Shown here in pieces: positions 34,101 through 48,616 of a stretch of 64,000 bases of DNA (position 1 is the stretch's first letter; every line of letters starts with the position of its first letter). The stretch comes from Endothia cerciana (taxonomy: Eukaryota > Ascomycota > Sordariomycetes > Diaporthales > Cryphonectriaceae): positions 124,001 to 188,000 of the forward strand of contig JALRMH010000031.1 of NCBI GenBank assembly GCA_026119935.1, in the 5' to 3' direction. Below the pieces are notes generated by a model, which was not told the DNA's origin, did no database searches, and worked only from the letters and a program-made list of their open reading frames with translations. Both the position numbers and the translations under genes were made by a program.

Positions 34101-37100
34101 CGGCAGCCCTCCCCGGTGGCCGGGTATCTGGAGACAGGTTGAGTCCTCTAGCCTCACGTGGGGATTTCCTCCGGTATTAGGCACCATTCCCTCGGGAATG
34201 ATCTGGCCTACATGGATTGCCGGCTTTGCTTAAAGACCATTCGAATGCTGTAGCCTAGTAAAGCAGGTGACAGCAAGCCCTCGGAGGCACGAGCAGGTTG
34301 AGCCCCGCTGGCGGGGAAGTCTGCTTCCTGGCCTGTTTCACGTCCGGGCACGTTCGACGATATCGTGGCACTCTCTTCCCTAGTTGCATTCATATGTCTT
34401 ACCCCGCTGTTTTCTGTATCCCGACAATCCCCCCAAACTTCTTCCGGTACCCCCGGCCCCCCCCCCCCAAAAAAAAAGCATGTTTTCCATACTTTGCTGC
34501 TAGGGTACTCCGAACGTGAGACACCTTTCAAGACATATTAACACTTACCAGGGTGGGGGGGATACTCTTATCCTCATGTCCAAAGGGAAAAGACGCCCTG
34601 CCGGGTATAAATTATGTCCTCCCTCGATCCGGATCCGGCAGGCCTCTTTCGAGGATTCTCGTTGCGCGGCATCCCGGGAAAATCGATGAGGACAAATATA
34701 AGGGGACGCCACTTGAACGCAACTGAGGGTTAGGTGGGCCTGCAGGATCTAGCGTATGGATCTAGACGTGGTGAACTAGCTGACTGACTGCATGGCTAGG
34801 GACCAGCACGGTGGTACTGTGGCTCCTGGTCGCTTCTAGCAAGCAGCCCACAGAGGTCATCTGATCAGCAGCAACCTGGATAAGCATCGTGGATGGGGGA
34901 TGGACGCCCCTCCAGCTCAATGGTCCCAGCCGCCTCACACTGACCTATCCTTCTTCCCCGGGGGCCCATGATTCGTCCTTACCACAGTCACGGCCGAGAG
35001 AGGACAAACCGCAAGGATCTGCCTCGGCTTGTCCTCAGCCCTACGGCGAGGGGGGGAGGGGGGGGGGATGAATGATCCGGCACTAGTGGGTATCGACGTC
35101 CATGGACCTTTTAGAATGGTGATCCCCTGTCCACCGCTCCACGATCCCTGATTGTCGTGGTGTCTTCCTTGGCGGCGCAAGGATCTTGGTTCATTTCCTT
35201 ACGAGTCCACATGGCGCGGGCGGGGACCGAGTGGTACTCCTCGAGCAAAAGTGGTGCCCTCAGCCCTGACAGCACACATGGCTTGAGAGTGTGCATGACT
35301 CGCCTCGTCCTTTGGGGGGGGGGGGGGGAAGGGAGGGGCGAGTGTGAAGGCCGCAGGCGCCGTCAGGATCATCAGAGATGGGATCTTACTGGACGTAACC
35401 TGAGGTATCGTGGTAGCCTCCACGGGTGGGTCAGAACCTGAGACGCCCTGTTCTTATCTGTACCCGGCTCATCCTCCAGGCCTCTCTCGAGCAGTTAGTT
35501 GTACTATAGTAGACGATTCCCAGGGGGCAAACCATGATTACCTGACGTGGCACCGCCGTCCATAGGTGGGAAGCTGAGATGACTTCAGGCGGCTCCTCTG
35601 CGAGACAGACCCGATCTTGGTCCACAAGCCCATTTCGAATCCGGCTAGACAAGACACATAGTGTCTGACATAAGCGCCCACGTCATGTGTACCCCTCCAA
35701 AGGGGTACAGTTACCTGCAGGCCAGTCTGCCCTGCGAGGCTGTGACAAACCCGGCCGGGCTCCCAAGAGGACGGACACCCGCCGGGGGCCGTCAGCGCAA
35801 CCGCACCACACCGCACAGTGAACGGCCAGACCCTGCAAGTGCGGGTGCGGTGCGTTGCCCAAGAAGAACATGATTCAGATTTCGGGTTTCGAACACTGGA
35901 AAGGCGATACCGGGGGCCCAGTGACCATCCATCATCCCATGTGGTGGTGCCGATGTCGATCAGGGCCTTTTCCAAGAATAGCCCCGCTGCCCAACTCGGG
36001 CTAGATGACCTTCGTGGGGTCACGTTTGAGGCCAAACCTTCAGCATCTGGTATGCAGAGGGTATCCCCGGTGCACATAGGTGATTGCTCGGTTGATTGAT
36101 GATACGTTGGTAGCGCTGAATTTCACCCTGAAGACCCAGGTTTTGCGGCTCTACGCCCAGGGTGTTTTCAACAAAGAAAAGGCCCCCCGCCGCCCGGCCA
36201 GTGCACGAACCGTGTACTGTAGGACGTTCACATCGTTTCCAATTGTGCGTGTGTGGTAGGCGAGTGGCAGCGGATGGGCAGATCTCAAACCTGCTGCGCC
36301 ACAGATCAGGACACCCTCTCGTCCAGTCAACGAACCTGTACCGGACGTCCCCTGTCCCCGCGGTTCCTGTCCTCTTTTTACCTCAGGGTGCTCAGGTCCC
36401 CTCGTGATAGCGTCCGGAAACCCGGTGCTCCGTGTCAATATCCCCAATCAGGGCACGGCCGATGCGGCAAGAGACCACACACGCACGCGCACACACGACT
36501 GATGTGTAGCACTGACAATCTCAGGATGGGGACGGAGGGCCAATGGACGTCGTTTCGCCGACCCAGAGGGCGGCGGGGCCCCCGGCTCAAGAATGCCTCG
36601 CACGGATGGCAAACGCCGCCCGGGCACTCGACATGGTCGATTATGCACCTAGCAGCTCAGCCACGCTTCGGGCGCTGTAACGCAGCATCAGGGCACACCA
36701 GATATCCGATGTCGAGACGGGTGCGAGCATACGGCTCGCCCGATCTCGTTTACTATTTTACAAGGTCAAGAGAAGCGAGCCGACACAGGGGCGAAAAGTA
36801 AGGGGGGGTTTTCCTTTCTTGGGGGGAAGGGGGGGGATAAGTCCATCGCGGCTGAGAAAAGCCATGCTATCTAAGGGACGCTCGACCTGGCTACAATGTC
36901 AATCTTGCAGGGAGACCAGCATCCAGGCCTCGATCCGCAGCTGCGAAGAGGCCACCCAGGGACCGCCAGGTGGATGATAGTCCCGTCGCATTGCCCTGAT
37001 CGACATCAGTTAAGACCGCTGTCCTAGGCCCCTGTCAGTCCACTGGACCTGGGATGCGGATTCCAAGAATCCCATATCCTCGCATCATCGCAAATACAAC

Positions 37101-40100
37101 AACACTTCCGCGGCCGCGTCTGGAGACGGGTCGTCGTGCGCGCGTGCCCACTGTGGTAGCAGCACGGGCGGGCCCAGCAACAGGCGCTACCATTTGGGCT
37201 CTCGCGCACCCTCGATGGTCGATTTCTGTATCAAGTATGGCCCATCCGTCCAAGAGGCGAGCTAAGACTCGAAGATGCAATCTCCGTGTCTCCCCCTAGC
37301 CTTAATCTCCCGAACATGTTCGGAACGCCCTACAGGGCGCGGGCGCAGTTTGGTGTCAGGGACTTCCGATTGCCGTCTGCCATGCCGTTCTCCCAGCTAC
37401 CATATACCATAGCAGTATCTCGACAAGGGAACACTGCTGGACAGAAAAGTAACCTCGGCACGGCCAACCATGGACGCACTGGGCGAGGTCTCCGGTGCTC
37501 AGGGGTAGCCCGGAACCGCGGTGTCAGTCACTTACTGTTGCCATGGCAGAGAGCACCTTCGGAAATGAACACTGGGACTGTGGCACTGGCACATATCGCG
37601 TAGGGCATTGCTTTGTCGTTCGTCAAGCACAGAGAGGCGGAGGACAGGATTTAACCCCCCCCCCCCCGGGTGGCTTGCAGAGGGTCGCATTCGCGTAATA
37701 CAGGAACCTTTGTCCTCCACAGATCAAGCCTCCGAGACCCAGGCGGACGTAGTGGACGGCCGGAGCGGAGAAGCTACAATGATGGCGGCGGCCGAGTGTT
37801 CGGGAGAGCATCATCCACCTACGAACTTCGATAGGCCTCACCGGCATCTTCTATACAAGATTATGAAGATAAATCTAGAGGTTCTGCTCGGGCCACATGG
37901 TATCGGGGGCCTAAGGTGACATCAGAAGGAAGTAAATCCAGGCCGTGCCATGCAAACGAAGCCTCCCGTCCAACGCTCCTGTGGGGAAGGGTCAGGGGTG
38001 TCGACTCATATACTAGTAGTAGTAGTAAGGGAAAAACTGTACGTAGTATGATCGGCCGAGTCGGCAGGCCTTCCAAGGTTCCAGAAACCGTTGTACCACA
38101 TTGCTTTGGAAGCATGTTATATTGCTTTTGGCCCCAGAAAGAACGCGTGCTACCCCCGGTGGTGGGTATGACTGACTGACTGGCTGGCTGACGGAGGGAC
38201 GGACGAATGGCAACTTCCCATCTATCGGGACGCTGAATGGGCCGCGGCGTGCGTGCTAATGCACCATCGGTGCGGCTTTACGGGTGTATATGAGTCTCTG
38301 GGACAGGCGGTCTGCGTCTGTCTTGATGCCCCCGTTCGTCGCGAGGTAAACCTTCTTCGGGGTACACCTTCTCCGGGGTACACCAGCAGCACACTGCAGC
38401 TGCTCGGGCGGCCGACACACAGGCGCACTTATGCACGTACTTTTTCCTGCCTGCAGCGTCACCCTGCAACTGACCTCCCGTCCCGTTTGTGCCCTATCAG
38501 GCGAGGTTCGCCCTCCGGATGAGATTGGGTGCAGCTTCGGCTCTTGGTTCAGATCGGGGTCGTCGGACCCGTTCCTATACACCCCGTGCAAAAGGTGTGT
38601 GCGTCTGTTGCCCCTATCGAATGCTACAGTATACGGACGTACAGAGTCCCAAAGATGAGATCCTGTGGCTCGGTGGAGTAGTCGGCATCTTAGCTCGCGA
38701 TCCGCCCAACGAATGCAGTCACCAAACCTCTCAGTCCCGGTTATCTGCAATGCACCCCCAGAGGCAGGCAGGGCCGGCAGCACCATGCCAGCAGGGCGCA
38801 ATGCATCACTCCTAGATTTGCCCGCGGCGGCGCCAGATGCAGCAGACGGCCCAATGCACAAGCAGGACTCTTGCTCACACCCTACCACACAACAATCGAA
38901 GCGGGTCATACAGGACTTAGACACGGACGACGAGGGAGGGTGGTGATGGTTCACTAATCTTGTAGGGCAGAAGAAGCCTCCCTCAGGAGTCCGAAGCGGT
39001 CCAATGGGGGGCATCGCGCGGGAAGTGCCTACCAGGCCCCCTCAGGTTGGGTGACTGGGGATGGCAGACCCCCATGGCTGTGCCACCTCCGTGTAACTCT
39101 AAATACCTGTCTCAATGTCATTTACTGGATGGCGACACAGGGCTGTTGTCACAAGGACGACGTGACATTCGGCGCAGCAGTGTCTCAAATGCCACACTCA
39201 GGCATGCACCGGGAATATCAATGAAGCAAAAATAGGTAGGTGCGTCAGGTGTTGACATCTGATGGATGGCATTTCTGATCCCGAGGGAACCGTACCGGCA
39301 GGAGTTAACATGATGCCCAGAGATGTCACTGCTTACACAACCACACGTACACAGAAGAATAAGGTAACATCCGAAGCCGAGGAGAATGACGATCGGCACC
39401 TGCAGTCGAAAAAACAAGTAACTATGGTAGTCGCCACAGTCCTTTTTCCCGCGCCAGGCATTGCAAAAATGCAGATTGTTCCTTCAGCCTTACGGGAGGA
39501 ACCGAAATCTTCTCACCCTGATTTGGGTGGCCTGGTCACCGTGGTACTTCGTTCTCGGGGTCATCTGCTTGGAGAGCTTCTCGTATTCTTTCCATGGCCC
39601 CCGTCACCGCCGTTCCCGTACCCTGGGGGCTGAAGACGATTCATAAAGCGCCCTAGAAAAATCCCTCTGCAATGAGACTCGGTCGTGTTCCGGTCCCGGC
39701 ACCCCCTCCGGGACGTCGGGCATCATTGTGGAGGGGCGTGCGCGACTTGACGTCGACCGCGACATCTCCTTGCTTCCCGCCATGCTCATTACCGCTCTAC
39801 CCTGTGCTGATGTCAGATCTGGGCTGCTGGACCTGGGGGCGGGCTTAGACAGACTTGCGTGGGCGGCTCGATGATTTCACCGGTGGCCAGGAGGACAGGG
39901 GATCGCGCCGCTCCTGGCACAACCCTCTGAGTCACTGGTCGATCCATATCGGGAAACCCCGCGGCCAGGCAGACTCGCTGGCGATCCGAGTAAAGAACTG
40001 GCAACAAGTGCTGACTTGTGTTCGCAGTGCGTGTACTGGCGCCTAGGACGAGGTCCATGTCCTCAGTCCCCGAGCAGGTTACTCCGGGGATACATATACA

Positions 40101-43100
40101 CGGCCGGGCCAAAGACCATGCCGGGCCAGACGGTAGGTGACCTGTAAGACACCTGGCTGAACTTCCTACCAGCATTACCAATGGATCTCTTCCTACAAAG
40201 GTGACACCCGAGGCAGCACCGCACACGAGCGGTCCTTTGCGTCAGTTCTTGGTCCTGTGGCAACAGCCAATCGTATCGGCCAAGGCATCCAGGAAGGATT
40301 CGTCTCTAATACAGGGAACTGCTTCTGTTGTTGCATGTCCTAAAGTGGATGTGCTGACCCACATACGGTTGGCTTTGTGTGACAGTAAACAACTCGCTCA
40401 ACACAACGCAATCTCCGGGGACTTACACTGTGCGGCGCAGAGTTGAGGGGTCGCAGTGGCCATGCATAAGTGTGATGTCCTTCGATTCTGTCCTGCCACC
40501 CGGCTCCCCATCACCCTGCCGACATCCTAACTGTTATGATTGCCACCATACGGTCGACGGAGGCTCAGCAGGAAAGCGAAGGGAAGGGCTGTCGCCACAA
40601 CAGATATTCCCAAGCGACCCTGCCCCGTCGCCCTGAGTCTTGAAATGTCCTGCGCCCGGATGCCTGCCTACCTAGGGCTTTGAGGACTATCAGAGCTTCA
40701 AGATAACCTGATAACGCCACGTGCATTTGACGCACCCTGCTCGGCCGACCGGGCAGAACTGGGCTTACAGCAAGGAAATCGGATCATTGTCTCCTAGGGA
40801 AGAGGTTTGCTCCGCCGCAGATTCCGTATGTCAGGTATGAAGCTAGCATGCTGAGCGCGTTCACACAGTTCAGAGCCACAAATGAAAGCCGCAGTTACCA
40901 AACAGGGGAAAGTCGCCAGCTGGCTAGATGTTTATGCGGCTTAAAACTAGCCTCGCATACTGCGGGCTGAATAGGCTGAGAGGGCCCTTCCACTCAGGAT
41001 GTCGAATTGCCGCCGGCGGCAGCTGTGCGAGTACGCCTGGTCTCACTCCCGAGGTTGCAGTCTGCATGATGCCTGTTGGCCCTTTGTAGACCTGTCTAAG
41101 ACCTGTAATCGCAGGGGAGACCGATGGACCCTCGAATCCTGCAAGAGCTTCAGCCGGCATCGACTCAAGTCGGGCGCTGCTTAGTCCCACCCAACTCGAC
41201 AAGTATGTCAGTGTCTGACTAAAGGTCAAGCCCACATGATTAGACATATACTCCATCAGAACCCGAATACGTGGACTATCGCCTGCGTCACGAGCCATCC
41301 GATTCCGGAAGGGGTGATTACGCTTATCGATGTCTTGCTCTGCTTATGTAGGCCTCATGGCGGGCGCCACTCAGCACCGTGCCGGACTGTGACTGGCATA
41401 TGGGACGGGAGGAGCACGCGATGGTCGATCACGTTAGAGATCACCTCATGCGCCTGCCGCAGCTGAAGATATGCAAGTGATTTAGGGCGTGCGTCCCCTG
41501 CTCCCCTCAAACCATTTTCTGCCCGGCGAGTCAAGCCGGAGCGTGGCTGTATACACGACCGTCGTTGATCGACGAGTCAGCACCTAACTAGAGAGCAGAC
41601 AATGAGCATTCTCGCTTCGTTTCCAATTGGAAAGAGAATTGGGCACTGCGAGTAATGTGCCCTGATTGATGTTCCGATGATGATTCTCAGCCTGGGCGTC
41701 GCCAGACTCCTGCAGTAGCTCCGCGCGATGTAACTGAGTACCATATCCAAGGGCGGGCCCTCGATGGTACCGCATAGCTCCGCTGCAGCGGCTCCTGCAT
41801 CAGAGGCCTCGAAAATACCGATGGGCCATCTTTCTGGCCGCCATCCTCAAGCAAGGTCCCGTGGGTCCCGTACCAGTGCTAGGCAAATGAAGTCACGTTG
41901 AGGTTCCCGTTCTGGGGTGGTCCGTATCGAAGTATATAATTCCTTTGAGGGACCATCGACAGGGCAGGACCGGTAAATAGGACATAGACGGTATACCTCC
42001 CGAGTTAGATCCGCAAAGGTGCCGAGCCGGCCGCCTCCCTACAGGGCTGAAGAAGACCCAGACAGACCTTGTTGTGCCAGAGCCCTGCAGCGGCTGCTGC
42101 CCAGGATCCATAGATTGGTTTGCTTCGGCAGTTGTGACCTGGTTCATCTCAAATATCACAGGCCTTGTGTCACCGAGAATACCAACGACCATTTCAACAT
42201 GACGCCGCGTCCGAATATGGCATCCCGGCATGTAATCTTCCGAGCGTACATCATTGCGAGTTGCGAGGATACATTGAACACTTTTGGTCTTTGCTGCAAT
42301 TGCACACTGGACCGGGGCGAAATGGTCCATGAATTCCGGGCTCGGAGGTGACCTTGTCTTGTGGTCGTCCGGTGTTATCGTTGTGATCATTTCCGGTGGT
42401 TCCAGATCTGACGACGTGTTGGTGCTTAAAGTGGGCAAGCCTGGGGGTTAGATGGAGACGTTTTCCCCAGCAACTGGCGCTTAAGACTTGGGCTAGAGAA
42501 GACTTTTCTCGCAAGATGAATTCAGGAAAAGTCTGCGGCTCATTGCTTGTCACTCTCAGCTCTTATTGTCCAGCTTGTGTGCATCATAATCGGGCCTCGT
42601 CGCGAAGCGTTTGAGGTATTACGCAATACTATGTACAGACCAGCGATGCGACTCGCAGCGGCTAGCCTACGCGCAGTTTGAAATGGTCTGACAAAAGTGG
42701 CGATGGTGTCATCTGACCATTTCAGCTCAGAAAGGAAGAAAAAATGGCCATGGGGACTCACCGTCACGGTGGCGGAAAGAGGCTGGGCAGCCTGGAGACC
42801 GAGTCTCGAAATTCTGAAGAGTTTAGTTCCCAGGAATTTACTTAGCGTTATGGGGAATGACCTCGATTGTGGCTCATCATTGGCTTTGTGTTTTGAATGT
42901 CAGCACCCGATTCGGCGTTGAAGAGGCTGACGAGACAGGGGCAACAATGCACGGTGTTCGAAAAGGTGTGCAGTGGTGCTACCTACTCAAATAGCTGGCC
43001 GAGCAGAAAGCCCCTGTACGGAGTACAATCGCGCAGACCCGCCAGCCACCCATTGGCGATCTGCAATTTGACAGCTACTTTCCGCTGTATAATATTCTAT

Positions 43101-46100
43101 TATGTATGTCCTAAATTGGCTTCGCTATGGATCCAGGAAAACACAGGTAAAGGCGCCCGGCGGTATCACGGAGAGCGACCGGAGCAGCGACCGCGGCCTG
43201 GACATCGTTGCACCCGTCACAGGCGAAAGTGCGTAACCCGGCGGTGAATGGCCCCCGAAGTGCTATATTACTCGGTGCGAGGCTCGGAGCACTCTCCAAA
43301 ATAGATGCTAGAGGGGAAGACACATCCGGCACATGAAACTAGATGGAAGAGGGATTCAGCGGTTGGAATATATGGAGATCAACAGCGCAGGGATATTAAA
43401 TCCGAGGAAGAATTATCCATGTACAACGACTTTTCAGCCGACAATGCAATGGGATCATCTTCAGCTTTACATCATGGTGGCTCCTGTTGTGTAGGTCTGT
43501 ACGATCCACTATTTACATATCAGGGACAGACAGCCTGCCCAAGCGGTTGCTGACCGAATGAACGGTCAAGTTGTACCCAGTGCTCTCCACAATGTTTCAC
43601 ATCGTTCCCAGACCACGGCCTCAGTGGATAAATAGGCCTTTTCCTCCTAGCCTTCTCCACAACGTTGAAACTAATGTCTATGATTGTACCAGTACTTCGC
43701 GGTGCGTACTTGATCTCGATTCTGGTTTGACTGCTTCGTTCCGGTCTACAAGGGCATCTGCCTCGGCTTCTTGGCTAGGAAGCAACGCCGTCTTGTCTGA
43801 TTTATACAGCCTCAGGGTAACACCAAAAAGTCCCCTTTCACTCTTTTTGGGAAGCTATTCGAGGGTTCATGGCGATTCTGGATTCGAAGTCCGTCAACTT
43901 CCTTAGACAGGCAGCTTGCTGATTGTCAATGTGACTTTACGGCATCAAGATTTGAAGAGTAGTCCTGTCCCATCAGTGATCGTGGGAGAATATGGGTTGT
44001 CGTTCTTTATTTTTAGTCAGAGGTCTAATAATGCCGTATAATATTTGTAGGTATTTTGGTGTAAAGATGCTAACGTGAAGCCCGACAAGCAGTGTATAGC
44101 CAAGATAGTCCGGAAATAGGCCTTTGCTTATAAATGTGTCAGCATAGCAACGGGATCTCCTAGGCCGTTGGTGTCTACTTGCAATTCCATACTCTTCTGG
44201 CTGTCTATTCCAACGCCATCAGGACCCTCGCTCAACATTATTTCACAGGCTGATGCCCTGTCGAAACTTTACTTACTTATCAACATTCACAATCAACATA
44301 ATTATATGGTTGATTGACTATCTGAGAGCCTGCGGCACGGCTTATTAGCTAAGTAATTAATGAGAATGAGGTCAAGGAGACGATGGCCGCCATTCCGAAG
44401 GCGTGGCTTCCTGGTACTATTCATCCCTTACTTTAGATGAGGATGAGGTTGAGGTCCTTGTACCGACCTGGACAATTTTGACAGAGTCGATACCTTTGAT
44501 CGCCTGAATCTGGTACCATCTTGAAAGTAGCAATTGCATTGGCACTCTGCTCGATTACCCTGTCAATGGGATCAACACCTCCTTGGATAGTATGGTGCGG
44601 TAGGATGAGAAGCCTGGATACCTAGGCAGTGGTTTGGTGAACGTATTGTCAGAGAGACCTCTGTCCGACTAGAAACTGGTTTACCCACTTATCTGGGCGA
44701 CATCCTCAACATATCACATCTTGTCGATGACTCAAGAGGACGACATCTACCTGTCATTAGACCCACCGGGGCTTCTTGTCCAGTGCGGACGTTCTGCGCT
44801 TGTGAAGAGGAAGCCCGAGATCTGACATGTCAACTACAAAAGTACCACAAGGCAGAGTAAACGCCGCCCAGAGACGGAGCCGGCTTTGAAGGCCGGCTTG
44901 ACTGTATCCGCCCCCAATGCCACTCACACTCACAGAGTCTATCAATCCTTCCGCCTTAGGAGACCTCGGCCCGCTCGAATGCGAACTGCCGCGTTGGGCT
45001 AGTAAGCAAGAGATGACGGCCCTGCCCAAATGGGGTCCCTGCTAGGGCGCTGCATATGCAGTAGGTTGCAGAAGCACTGCCTACCGGGTAGTTGTGTCAC
45101 TGTCCTGCTGGTCCCTTTCAGGGAAATCTCAAAAGGGACACCGATCCGGTCGTACGGCATGATGAGAATGTGAATCATATACCCTCCACATGCCGGACAG
45201 ATGGCGAGTGCCCCCTCGCCATGTGACTCGCCATGTGGAAATCAGCACTTGCCACTACAGCCTCAAGCGCGTCGATGCCCAGCTCGCATGACTGAGCCAA
45301 CTTATACGTTGGTTCCGAGGAGATGTTCTTCTCGGGGTTGACACAAGTAGATTGTCCCTTTTGCCGGCCGCCTAAATTATGCCCTAACTAAGAGGTACGT
45401 ACGTGCTTATTCACTGTCGTACTAGCGTCGCCTCGCGTCCCATCTCTCGTCAGTACTAACATCAGTGTACCATTGCTTATCCAGGTATGGCACACGATCC
45501 GCAGATTCTCCGTTATATATAGGACTGTTGCATGGCCCGCTTAGCAATGGCTACTTGACAGCCGCCTTGTCATTATGCCATGGCTCCGGCGATAGCACAT
45601 CAGTCTATCGATGCGGGACGGCATGAGGACGACACGCTGGCTTATACTTGGCCACAGGTCGCTGAAGCAAAATACCACTTTTTTATACGCCACATCGCAT
45701 CTTGGCATCTCTCAAGACTACAAGAATTCATGTATCTGTAAGTACTATACGATTACAGGTTAGACACCAACCTAGAGAAGTAAGCACTAAGTGCTCGATT
45801 ACAGGTATCACAGACAAAGACCCCCAAACATTCGGAAATGGTATGATAGTTAGAAATTGCGAATCCCCATGAAGTTCAACCCCTCTTCGACCTCCATTGT
45901 TATTCCCGTGTCCCCACCCCGCAGCCGGTTTTTCTTTTGCTTTTCTTCCCTTTCCTTTTTTCCGATATGGCAGAAGCAAGTTCCACTGTACTACAGACTG
46001 GCTTGGCAACCATTTGTAGCACAAAGCCCGCCCCTAACAACTTTACGCGGACGTGAGATGATGAAACTTCATATGGCGGGTCAAGTCTGCCTGGTCAAGC

Positions 46101-47011
46101 CTACGGATGGGAAAAAAAAGAGGTTACCCATTCTCACTACCTGCCCTATAGGACACCAGGTCCCGGTATGGTGTGACAAGTAATGACTTGAGCGGGGTGT
46201 GGGTCACATCAAGATGTCAGCACTTGGGCTCAGCTTAGCCTAGTGAATATGGAATCAGCTTGTAACCAGATGCCGGCGGTGCAGTATCAGTGTTGCAGAA
46301 TCGTCTGTCGTGCTCCCCACCTGTCCCTAGCTTTTCCGACAGGGTAACGAGTATCGAAGTTCAGAATCACCGTGATTATGTGTTAACCCCGGGTTCCTCC
46401 AACCCCAGATTCCTGGCCACGTAGCAGGTTTATCTCAGTGCTCACATTCCATATGTTCATGTCGTTGTAATACAGTTCGAAGGAATCCGTCTCCCTTCCT
46501 GGTCATCGGGAATCCTATAAGCCACAATCCTACCGATCAAAAAATGCCAGATCCCATCCCGAAGTAAAAAGGCGGGGGAACCCAGCCCATCCCTACAGGG
46601 CCATAGGCCAGGTCAGGGGCCTAATCCAGAGACCGCCTCTATGTACACTGTTACATTCGGAATTAATTTAATCCTAATTCCTTTTTTTAATTTTTATAGT
46701 CGTCAGGTATACAGTCCTTGAGCGATGGAATATGGGATCCCTCCTCTATGCCGTTGTCTTGCAACTCGACATACCGCAGGCCGAAGTCATTGTATCACAC
46801 CTGCTCGATACGGTCATCGTCACTCACCCGCTTACGCTAGAGCCCACATGACCTCCGGGAGACGGGATTAGCCGGCGAGCACGTCATGACACACGTGCCG
46901 AGTGCCCAAAAGACTCGGACGACGTGTCAGGAACCTTGAGGGATGCCCATATCAACACTACGTCCGGCCTCGTGTCGTTGAGCTGACCACCTCCATACCA
47001 CCTGGTGAGAG

Positions 47012-47822
47012 TCAAGGCAGCCCCTTTGGCACAGAAGGGAAGAACGACGGGTTGGAGAAGCGCTCGCGGTTACGCTTGTCCGCCTCGATCTGCCGTTTTA
47101 AGGCCAGTCGATTCTGATAGAATGTCCTACACCTGTGTCAGCGGTTATCCAGGTTCAGCACCAGGGACCGCGGAGCCAGAGCTTGGGACCGTCAGACCTG
47201 TGGAGTTGGAAGACGCGGGGCTCTTCTTCTGATCTTGCCTGTCCCTCTCCCTGGATTTATGATATGTGAGTAGGGCGCAAAGATGATGATTGATGCTGCT
47301 GGAGAGAGCTCCCACCTTCCCGTCGGGGGCCGGGTCCGGCTTCTTGTCGTCATCCTTCCTCTCCTTGCCCTTATCATCTTTTTTCTTGTCCTCGTCCTTG
47401 TCCTTGGATTTTTCAGCCTCTTCCTTCTCCTTCTTCTTACGTTGCCTCTCTTCGTACTCCTTTTTCACCCTCTCTACTTCCTCCTCTAGCTCCATTTTCT
47501 CCTTCGCATCGATGGCGGCCTGATCGACTATGGGGGTGCAGAACCCACGGTCCTTCAGATGCGAAGGGCACACGTAAAAGAAGTCCTACCGACCAAGGTG
47601 TGAGACGTTTATGCGAGAGAGCCAGGCCAAAGGCCAGGGTGGTGATCAAAAGCATGTACAAGTGAGACTCAGGGGTGAGGAAGTGATATGTCACGGTGGG
47701 CAACTCACCTGTTTTCCCTCTGTTATAAGAACGCTTGTACTAGGCTTAAAGCATACGGCGCACGACTTCGATGCTGTGTCCGCCACCTTACGGTGCGTGT
47801 ATACGTTGGGAAACATTGACAT
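47012..47822 (-). CDS. VFA1: Vps4-associated protein 1
   Basis: Endosomal protein that binds and stimulates the AAA ATPase Vps4, which disassembles ESCRT-III. Four exons: 47822-47709, 47585-47316, 47250-47198 and 47126-47012. The introns of 123, 65 and 71 bp all have GT-AG ends and the lengths sum to 552 nt, or 183 residues. Landmarks in order: NVYTHRKVADTASKSCAVCF with two Cys, then KPSTSVLIT; DFFYVCPSHLKDRGFCTPI with two more Cys, so probably a zinc site; a long Lys/Glu-rich coiled coil (EEEVERVKKEYEERQRKKK); EEEPRVFQLHRTFYQNRL across the third intron; and the end NPSFFPSVPKGLP, the region that contacts Vps4. These are the marks of the VFA1 family. A second ATG two codons downstream (47816) is an alternative start. 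Confidence 0.9.
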
Positions 47823-48616
47823 GGTGTAGTTGTGGCAGTTGTTCTCTAAAGTCGCGCGCAGATGAAGCTCAGCCCAGATGTCGCTGAATTGAGAGAGTTG
47901 AGGCAAGGTGCGGGGGGGCTGAGCTGGAGCACAGTCCATGTCATGATTTGGGAATGCAGACACTGTGCTTTAGTCAGCGAGCCACGTGATATCCCCCTTC
48001 TTCACCATTTTTCTTTCCAGTCACGTAGCAAGCCGTTTCCGAGCTAAATAGTAGAGATAGGATATTCTTATATCTACAAGAAAGGACCACTAGTCTATAT
48101 ATGCGGCTTCAATGTGGTCGCTGGACGGATAAACGTTGACAACCAACGTCCGCTCCACTGCAGCATTGAGATCCAGGAATTCTAGATGAGACTTCCACCA
48201 TGAGTTGCAACTCATACATGCCTGAGACGGAGATTCACTCAATAGACCAGACACTTTCGATAGCATGACAGCCCAACGCGACCACGCGCTGAACCTTCAG
48301 GTGGATTCGATGTATCTATTGAAGCACATGCTCCGAAGATCAAGGTATCACAATAACATTCAATTCCTCACAAAGACCTTCAAACTCCCACATCGCACAG
48401 CGAGCGATTATGCGATCCGGCCTCGGCTCGAGCATATCTTCAGTTTCCTCGTACAGGATCCATGGTCTTCACCAATATTACCCGCAGCTTTATGATCTCT
48501 CGACTTAATCCTTCGCGGTCTATGCCATCTTCTAAGTGCAACCCTGGCCCTCTATCATGATGGCTTTCCATTGAAATGCATCCCATTATGCTCCGTTCGA
48601 TGGTCATTCGGCTCGT
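47823..48616. other. intergenic
   Basis: A 794-bp spacer between two minus-strand genes. It should hold the VFA1 promoter. Nothing else is recognised. Confidence 0.55.

Larger units (their letters stand above)
28694..47011. other. 18-kb gene-free region with many simple repeats
   Basis: I can support no gene across this stretch on either strand. Frames of 100-250 codons exist but have no signature motifs, no splice-consistent continuation and no coding-like composition. It contains microsatellites, polypyrimidine tracts and G/C homopolymers, and an AT-rich part near 43.9-44.7 kb. GC content otherwise stays moderate, so this is not a typical AT-rich RIP-affected block. Very decayed transposons or long non-coding transcripts cannot be excluded by eye. 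Confidence 0.5.

Noticed and set aside
38256..39014. 252-codon minus-strand frame in the gene desert
   Set aside because: No recognisable motif, no splice extension, odd composition; a chance frame in GC-rich DNA.
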